The translations under genes were made by a program, and so were the position numbers. The notes beneath the pieces were generated by a model. The model saw only the letters and a list, made by a program, of their open reading frames with translations. It made no database searches and was not told the origin of the DNA. Of a stretch of 64,000 nucleotides of DNA, positions 39,901 to 48,900 are shown piece by piece. How positions within the stretch are numbered: the stretch's first letter is position 1; each line of letters opens with the position of its first letter. This DNA is from Nocardia sp. NBC_00565. GTDB taxonomy: Bacteria > Actinomycetota > Actinomycetes > Mycobacteriales > Mycobacteriaceae. The stretch is taken from positions 8,742,001-8,806,000 of the forward strand of contig NZ_CP107785.1 in assembly GCF_036345915.1 (NCBI RefSeq), given 5' to 3'.

Positions 39901-42900
39901 GGCCGCCGAACCGCATCTGCACGCCGAACCGCAGGAACCCGTCGGCGAGGTCCACGGCGACCAGGTCGCCCGGGTCCCCGTCGGTGATGGCGGGCCGGAC
40001 CGGCTGGTGGTCATCGACGGGCCGCTGAACCGGGCGGACGCGCTGGCCAGGGCCCTCGCCGATGATCCAGCGCTGGCCGAAGCGCTCAACCGCGGCGAGG
40101 TCGAACTGGACTACCGGGCCGCTCGCGAGGACCGCCTTGGACAGATCCATCTCGACCCGGTCGAAACGCCCGAGGTGTATCACCACCGGGAGACCATCGA
40201 CGGCCGGGAACTGGTCGTGACGATGGTGCGCGATAACGACGGTCACTGGCGTGCGGTTCAGGCCCCGGTCGACGCGCCGACCGTCCACGAGTCCGCGGAT
40301 GCCGCCGCGCCGCCGCGCACTCGACTCGAGGTCGTTCGCGAACTCGTCGATGTGGCAAGGGAACTCGGGCTCGGGCCGGAGGCGCTGCATCCGGATCGGG
40401 TGGCGCAGACGATCGCGGAGTTGCAGCTGGCCAATGCGCTGCGTGCCGGTCAGGTCGAGGCGCTGGCCGACTTCGCGCGCACGATGGATCAGATCTCGAA
40501 CTTCAACGATATCGGCGATGCGCGCGGCCAACTCGCGCACCGGCTCGACATCCCCGAGGCGGAGCTGACACCGGAGCGCACGGCCGAGGCGCTCACCGAT
40601 GAGTCGTGGCGAAATGCCCGGCGCGAGCAGCAATTCAAGGATCTGGCCGACTATGCCAAGGCGCTGCGCGAGGTCGATCTCGACGCGGTCAATGCCGCCC
40701 GCGATCGATTGGCGACCCGCCTCGGACTGGAGAACTCCGAGCCGCTGCAGCCGCCGAAGGTCAAGGTGGCCGACGACGGTCAGATCATTCGCTCATTGGA
40801 CGCGAACGGCTTGGATCCGGCGAAATTGCGCAAGGTGATCGCCGGGCTCGAAGGCGACGGTAAGCACGATCAGGTGGCCGGTGCGCTCACCGAATACCTG
40901 CGGGCGCTGATCGATATCGATCCGTACTCCGATGTGCCGCGCGGTGATCTCAGTGCTGATCCGCGGGCCGCGGGCGAACCGCCGATCCACGAGCTGGGCG
41001 CGGTGCGGGCGTTGCGCGAAATCATCGCCGAGGCAATGCAATCCGGAAACCCGCTCGATCTCGGACGGGTACTCGCCGAGCATCCCGGCCGCGACGGGAA
41101 CTACCCGCCGGGCCAGGAGAGCTCCAACCGGCACGGTCGGCCCGAGCCCAGTCGCGATTGGGCCCGGCTGGTCGGTGTCGACATCGCGGGTGCGGACGAC
41201 GCGACCTTCCGCAAGGTCTACGAGGCGTATCGCGATGGGAAGATCGAAAAGCACGAGGGCCTGAATCCCGCCGAACTGACCGCGGAGATCGGCCGCATCC
41301 GTGCCGAGATCCGCGCACGGGCCGAGCAGATCCGGGCGCTGGCCGCGCTGTACGACGAGTACTCATCGGCGCCTGCGGAGTTGACGCCGGGTGGGTCCGA
41401 GCCCAGGACCGGTGGGCCGCCGGAGTCGGGTGGGTCGGATGATGGTGGGTCCGCTGGTGCGCCGCTGATGTCGGATGGATTCGGCGGAGCGCCGCAACTC
41501 GGTGGGTCGGATGACGGCGTGCCCACCACCACGCCCCCTCCGCCAAGTGGTTCCGAGTATGAGGCCGGTGGATCGCCGAAGCTCGGTGACCCGCACGATG
41601 ATGGATCCGCTACGCCTCGGCCCCCGGGTGATGCCGATCCCGTAGCCGGACAACCGCCGAAGCCGGGTGGACCCGACGACGGTGCGCCCCGTACCCCAGC
41701 CAGCGAAGCCCCTGCGTCGCAACCGGATTCGTCCGAACGGCCGGATACTCGGTCGGAGTGGAAGCGGCGCATGGACGCCGAACAGGACGAGTGGAATGCG
41801 CGGATGCACGCGGAGCTCGACGAGTGGGTCGCCCGGATGCGCGGCGAGGAGGTGCCGCCGAGCAATTCGACCGATCCGCGCTCCCGGATCGACGAGGGGC
41901 TGCGACGCGAATCCGCGGCCGCCGAGGAAGGGTTCCGGCGGCGCGACGAGGAGAGCGAGGCCGAGCATCAGGAGGTGATGGATCACCTCGACGAGTTGGC
42001 CCGTCGGCTGGAGGAAGGCCCCGGCGAACCGGAACCGCGTGAAGATGCTGTGCCGGAAGGTGAAGCCAAGCATGCGGAGTTGATGGATCACCTCGATGAG
42101 GTGGGGCGTCGGCTCGCGGAACTTCGGCAGTCGGACGAGGGGTCGGAAGAGGACGGACCCGAGTCCGCGGCACCGCCATCGGGCTCGCCGCACGACCCGT
42201 CCGACAGCCCGGCATCCGGTGCGAAGCCGATTCCGGTGTCCGACGAAGGGGACGGTCCGCGGCCGCGCGATCCGAATATGGCGGGGGGAGCGGAGAAGTC
42301 GCCGCCCGATGCGCCGGAACATCCACTGCAGGCGGAGTCGCGCCCGATCGCCGACGAATGGTCCAAGCGCAGTCCCCGACAGGTGGCCAAGATTCTTGCG
42401 CGGCGGCATTCGATCGAGGTGGAGGGTTTCCGGCGCAAGGGCATCGATCCGGAGGTGGTGCGCGAAATCGCACGCGCCGTCGACGAGATGCTGACCAAGC
42501 ATCCGGAGATGAAGCTCGCGGGCATCCGTATCGAACCCAGAGACTCGAGTCACCCTGAGGGCGGTGTCGCCTACACCAGCACCAGTCCCCGCGTCGGGGC
42601 GGATGCTCCACTGGCCGAACGCCTCCGGCAGGTGACCCCGTCGATCATCTTCCTCGAGGAATCCGCGCGTGGGCAGTCGTGGGGCCACGACCGGGACACG
42701 CTGGAGTCGAAGACCAGCCGCGACGGAACGCGGATCATCGGCCCGGACCGCCCCGTGTACGGCGTGATGGTGCACGAACTCGGCCACGTGCTGGATTACG
42801 CCGGGCAGGGCCGCGCCCAGCAGCGAGCGCTGGACGCGCTGCGCGACCACTACCTCGCCACCCGACCCGACCCCACCCAGGCCGATTTCCGCGCCTGGGT

Positions 42901-45900
42901 CGACCAACTCACCCGCTACAGCTTCGACGGCGACAACCTGGACCCCGGCGAAGCCCTCTCCGACGCCTTCCGCGAGGTCGAGCGCTACGGCGACAACGCC
43001 TCCGAACCCGCCCAGGTCCTCTACCGCCTCCTGGTCGAGGAAGCCCGAGCAGGGGCGTCCAGCGCGGTCAAGTACGTCAACCGAGCGCTCCCGGTCCCCG
43101 TCGAACTGTGGCCGGTCGGCTCCGATGTCGAACAGCACCAACACAATTCGCAACAGCCACTTGCACCCGCCCCGGCCCACCCAGACCAGCCGGCCCCCGG
43201 CGACCATGCGGCGAACCCGCGCACCGATGACGAGCCGGTATCGCAACACACACCGGATTCCCCCGAGCCGCAGCCCATCCCGCCCCGTCCCACCGAGCCG
43301 GCACCCGGCGCCCGTCCAGAAACAGCGACACCGCACTCCGATGCCGAACCGGTGCCCGAAGCCGGTGGCGGCTCCAAGAAGCCCCCCACCGAACCCCCCA
43401 CCCCGCCATCATCCGACCCAGACGAACCCCCACCCTCCGGCCAAAACGAGCCGGTAGCAGCTGAACCAAATGCCCCGCTGGCAACCGATCCGATCGAGCC
43501 GGAGGCGGCAAGTCGGAACGAGCATGACGAGGCTGTGCGGGCGCATGCTGATGCGGTTGCGCGGCGGGATGCGCTTGCGGCTCAGGTGCGGGAACTGGCG
43601 GATCGGTTGCCTGCGCAGGAGGATCCGGATGCTTGGGCGCCGCGGCGGATTCGGGCGACACTTGCCGAATTCGCTGGTAGGCGTTTGATTTCGGATGCGG
43701 ATCGGGCCGTCATCGGTGAACTCGCTCGGCTCGCACCGGAGTTCGTGCGGGTGGATGCCGAGGTAGGTGAGCTCGCGGCGCGGATCGGGTTGGTCGACGA
43801 GTACGACCGGTTGTTGCAGGAGCGTCAGGATCTGGTGCGCGAGCGGGAGTTCGTGCGGGCCAAGGCGAATGAGCGCGCGGCCAATATGGGGCTGGACGAT
43901 TCGACCGAATGGGTGCGCCGGGATCCGGATTCGCGAGACGAGGCGATCCAGGGGTTGCACACTCGCGCGCGTACCGATGTCGTCGAGGTCGAGGGCGGCC
44001 TCGAAGAGGCGAACCGCCAGGTACGCAGTCCGGTCGAAGGGGAAGAGCAGGGGCGTCGCGAGGCGGCGCTGCGCAAACTGATCGCGGCGACCGAGGATTT
44101 CGAATCCCTCGACGACCAGATCCGCCGGATCGACCAGCGGCTGTCCGAACTCGAGGACCAAGGCGTCGCACGGCACCGGCCACCCTCGGAGGAAGGTGCC
44201 GCCGAGATCGACCGGATGGCGCGTGAACGCGCCGAGGAACTGCGCCAGATCAAGCCCCGCCGCGGTATGCGCGACGATCTCGCCGTCCGTCTCGGCGTCG
44301 TCGACGAATCGGGACACCCGGATGAGGCCGCGCTGCAACCGGATCGGCTACCGGACACCATCGCCGAACTCCGCGATCAGGCTGCGGAAACCACACTCTA
44401 CGAGGACGAACACCGCGCACGAATGCGCGAGATCGACGCGCTGGCCGACGCCGCCGACGATGTGAACCAGGCGCACAACCGGATCGGTCGCCTACAGGAC
44501 GAAATGGCAGGGGCCGCAGGCGTATGGCGTCAGCAGGTCGAGGCCGAGGGCGGCCGGATGGTGACCGACCGGGTCGGCATCGTGGAGGGGGAGCGCCCGC
44601 GCATCCTCGTATTCGGTCCGCGTAGCGACCCCGCGTCGCCGCGCGCGGATCATGATCGGGCACTGGCCGATGCGCTGCGCCGTGACCCCGCGGTGGCGCA
44701 GGCGATGGTGCGCCCCGAGACCCGTGTCGAATACCGCCAGGTGCTGGCCGATCGCGAGGGCAATACCCGCACGGTGCACCTGCCGCCGCCGCAGATCCGC
44801 CGCCTGAGCACCGGCTGGCACAACGGCAGGCGCATCGACATGACGTCCTGGATCGACGCCGAAGGTGTTGTGCACCATGTCGATCCGACCCGACCGGACT
44901 GGGTGGGCAATCGAGACGGCGGGACCGTGCCGAAGAAGTTCACCCCGAAGGATCCGCCGGACGGGGTCAGCGGCTGGGCGATGGAGGATGTCGTCAACGA
45001 CATCACCTTGCCGACCGATCACGTCCCGCCGGGCGAGGTTCCGGAGAGCACGCTGCCGGTGCATATGCCGCAGGCGCCGTCGCGCTACGACACTTCCGGG
45101 GTGCCGCCGGGGATGGGCGTATTCGAACAGCATTGGGGCGGTGACGCTTACAACATCACCCGACTCATCCTGATGGCCGCGCAGACCCCGCAGCATCCCG
45201 CGGTGAAAGCTTGGATCCAGCGTCATCCGGAGATCGGCGAGTGGGTGCGGGCCCGCCCGTGGCTGCAGAAGATTCCGCCGTTCGGCACCGTGTTCCGCAA
45301 CTACGACTGGTTCGCGGGGCCGGAGCGCAATATTCAGCCGATGCACCGATCGTGGGACCCGGCTGAACACGGAAACCCCGCCGACCGGGTGGAGATTTCC
45401 GAAGGGCTGCAACACGAATGGGATCGAGACGCTGCCAACTGGCGTCGCGTACAAGATTGGGCCGATGCCGAATACGACCGGTTCCTCGCCGATGACAGCG
45501 ATGTCGACCGGATCGTCGATGGACTCGATGCCCATCGGCGGGCCCAGCAGGCGGCCGCGGCGCGCGAGGTGATCGGAGCCGTACAGGATCGGCTGGTCAC
45601 GTCGGACCGAGGCATCGATCCGACGCGGGATATCGATGCGCAACTGCGGCGGATCCAGGACGGAATCGACCGCGTCGCAGCCGATGTCGCCGATCGCTTC
45701 GTCGTCGACGACCCGGTCGCGGTGCGCGACACCATCAATGACGTTCGGGAACTGCTGCACGCCGGTGCCGACCCTGATGCCATCGCCGCAATTCTGGCTC
45801 AGCACATGCGCCACGACGTGCCGGATTTCACCCGTGCCGAGATCGCGCAGATCAAGAACCACCTGATGGTCGACGAGCATCTGGTGCGCGACTACACCGA

Positions 45901-48900
45901 TCCCAACGGCGCCTACGTCCGTCGCCCGATGGGTCGCCTCGCCGATGTCGCCGAGGCGTGGCACCGCCTGATGGCGGGCGAACCGCTACCCGCCGATCTC
46001 GTACTGCTCCAGGACGCCCGCGCCGAGTCGGATTTCCTGCGCGCCAACCCCGGCGCCACCTGGCGGGCCGCCAACACCCACGCCATCGGCCTCGGCTTCC
46101 ACTGGGACGCGAACCGCCCGCCGCGCACCGACTGGCGCGCGGGCATCCCCTATGCGGTGGACATACTTGCCCCGGACCCGGCCTGGTCGCCACCCACCGA
46201 GGGCGGCGGCCCGGAACTGCCGCCTCCGCCTGGTGTTCCGCCTCCGCCGGATACGCCGGGCTCCGGTGGCGGTGAGCGTCGCCCCGTCCCAAACTCCGAG
46301 GCTGAAACGCCGCGTGGGACCGAGCTTCCGGAATCCGACCGGTCCGGAGCGGAATCCGAACTGCACCCGGAAGGCGATGCGCCGGGACGCGTTCCCGATG
46401 CGGCAGCGCGGCAGGCCGAGATCGAACGTATCGCGGACGAGTGGGCGAAGGCTTTTGTGGCGCGTGAAGAGGCACATGCCGCGCTGGATGAAGCGGTGTC
46501 CGATTCGAGTCCGGAGCGGGCCGATGAACAACGAGCGGCGGTGCAACGCCTCGATGATGCCGATGCTGAACTGACCCGACTGAACGAAGAGCTGAGCCGT
46601 GCGGTCGCCGTCGATATCGCGCATTCCGCAGCGGCACATGATGATTCGACGCCGCCTCGCGGCGACCGCGACGAGTCCGCGCGTCAGGCCGATTCGGCGA
46701 TTACCCCTGAGACCAGCGGCGACGGCGTGCAGGATCCGCCGACCCCGCGGCCCGCGGACGAGTCCAGTGATCCATTGCAACGCATCGAGGAGACGCGGCA
46801 GGAGGCCGGGCTCGATGAACAGCGTCGGATCGACGCCTTGCATGACGAGGCGTTGCGGGAGAACGGGCGTCGTCAAGAGAATGCTTCCGAGGCGCTGGAT
46901 GAGCCGGAACCTCCTGTGCGGCAAGATAAGTCGCAGCAGGCTGACGAGCCGGTCATGGATTCTGGCGTAGCGCGCGATGATTCGATGATCGAGAGCTCCG
47001 ATCGGCCATCGGAACAGAACGGCGGCGAGCCGGGGGACGTGCGAGTTCGGCCGCTCGATGCACCTGAAGAAGAGCACCGGCCACCGGTGTTCGGGGCGGG
47101 TGACGATGGGGGAACGCAAGATCCGCCGCAGGCGCCGCCGAGTCCGGCGCAACCGGAGCCCAGTGCACCGGGCTCACGGGGTTGGCCGCAGGACGGGCCG
47201 TCGTGGACGCACGAACCGGTCACACCGGAATTACGTAATGCGCTGCCCGGCTCGGCCGCTCGGATAGCCGAGACCACTGCCGCGCGACAGGCCACCGAAC
47301 CCGGTATCGCCGAGGGGGCCCGGCGACTCGGATTGAACCCGGATGGGTTGAGCGCGCACGAAATACAACTTCGGGTCAACGATTTGGTCGATGCGGCGGA
47401 GGCCCGGGTCGCGGCGCTGCGGGACCGCGAAGGCATTCCGAGTGCCGAAATGGTGCAGTACTTCGCCGATCTCCGTGCGGCTGAACGGGATGCCGCTGCG
47501 GTCAGGGACGCCGCCGGCGCGTACCAGGACCAGCTGCGGCGCTACATCGAGGCTGTCACCGACGAGACCGTCGCCCGGCAGCGCGCTGCCGTGCTCGCGG
47601 CCCGGGATGTACTGGCCGGGGAACAGTTCCACATGGTCGCCGAGGGCGTCGGGATCGGGCCCGATGGGCGGCGGGTGCTCGTCGCGTCGCCATCGTCGGC
47701 GCCGGAGCAGGTCATGTCCGCCGAGGTGCGCCGTCAGTTGGCAGATCAGGGCGTTCAGGTCGACTACCGCCATGTCGTGGTGGACGAATCGGGCGTCATC
47801 ACCGTCACCCCGATCCGCCCGCCGGATGAGGGGGGCGCACCGGTCCGCCCGTCCGATCCGCCGGAGACGCCGGGCTCGGGTTCTGTTCCGCCGGAGGGGC
47901 GGGGTTTGGGTTCTGTTCCGCCGGAGGGTTCGGGTTCGGCCTCTGTTCCGCCGGAGGGGCGGACGAGTTCTGTAGATTCGGAACCGCGGTCCCAGTTGCC
48001 CGGCTCGATGCTGCGCTCCCATATCCCGCATCCGCCAAGGCAGTACGACGAATACGAGCTGCCCGATCCGCCGACCCGATCCCCATTCGATCCGACGTGG
48101 CCGTTGCCGAACCATCCGCCGGAACCTCAGCCGCCGCACCCCCCGAAGCCGCCACATCCGCCCAAGCCGCCGAAACCCCCACATCCACCGAAGCCGCCGG
48201 TGCCACCGAAGCCTGTCCCGCCGAAGCCGCCGCCGGTGCCTCCGATCCCGCCGAAGCCGGTTCCGCCCAAGCCTCCGCTTCCGCCGAAGCCGCCCGTGCC
48301 GCCGAAACCTCCTGTGCCACCGACGCCTCCGGTTCCGCCTAGGCCGCCCGTCCCTCCTGTGCCTCCGGTTCCGCCGGTGCCGCCGGAGGTTCCGCATCCG
48401 CCGATACCGCCGTATCCGCCGTCGCCTCCGGTGCTGCCGTCGCCTCCGGAGGTTCCGTATCCGCCGTCGCCTCCGGTGCTGCCGTCGCCTCCGGAGGTTC
48501 CGTATCCGCCGTCGCCTCCGGTGCTGCCGTCGCCTCCGGAGGTTCCGCATCCGCCGGTGCCCCCGGTTCCGCCAGTGCCCTCCATTTCGCCGACGCTGCC
48601 GGAGTTGCCGCACCTGCCCACGCCCCCGGTCCAGCCGACCTACCCAACACCGCCGGTCACGCCGGACCCACCGACGTTCCCGCCGCACGACCCGTCGACA
48701 CCACCGTCTCCGCACGACCCGGCCCACCTGCCGCAGACGCCAAAGCCGTTCGCGCCTGTGCGCCCGGTGTTTCCGGATCCGTGGAATCCTGGGACGGCTA
48801 TCCCTCCGTCGGCGGTTCCGCCTGCCGACCAGCCCATGCCGCCGTCAGCACCTGGGCACCCGGAGCCGCCGAACCCACCCGGCGCGGGCACACCTCCGTC

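Noticed and set aside
41363..43336. Long reverse-strand open frame opposite giant A
   Set aside because: High G+C makes long antisense frames common. The composition is Arg/Gly-rich and has no family resemblance, while the sense frame carries a HELGH domain.
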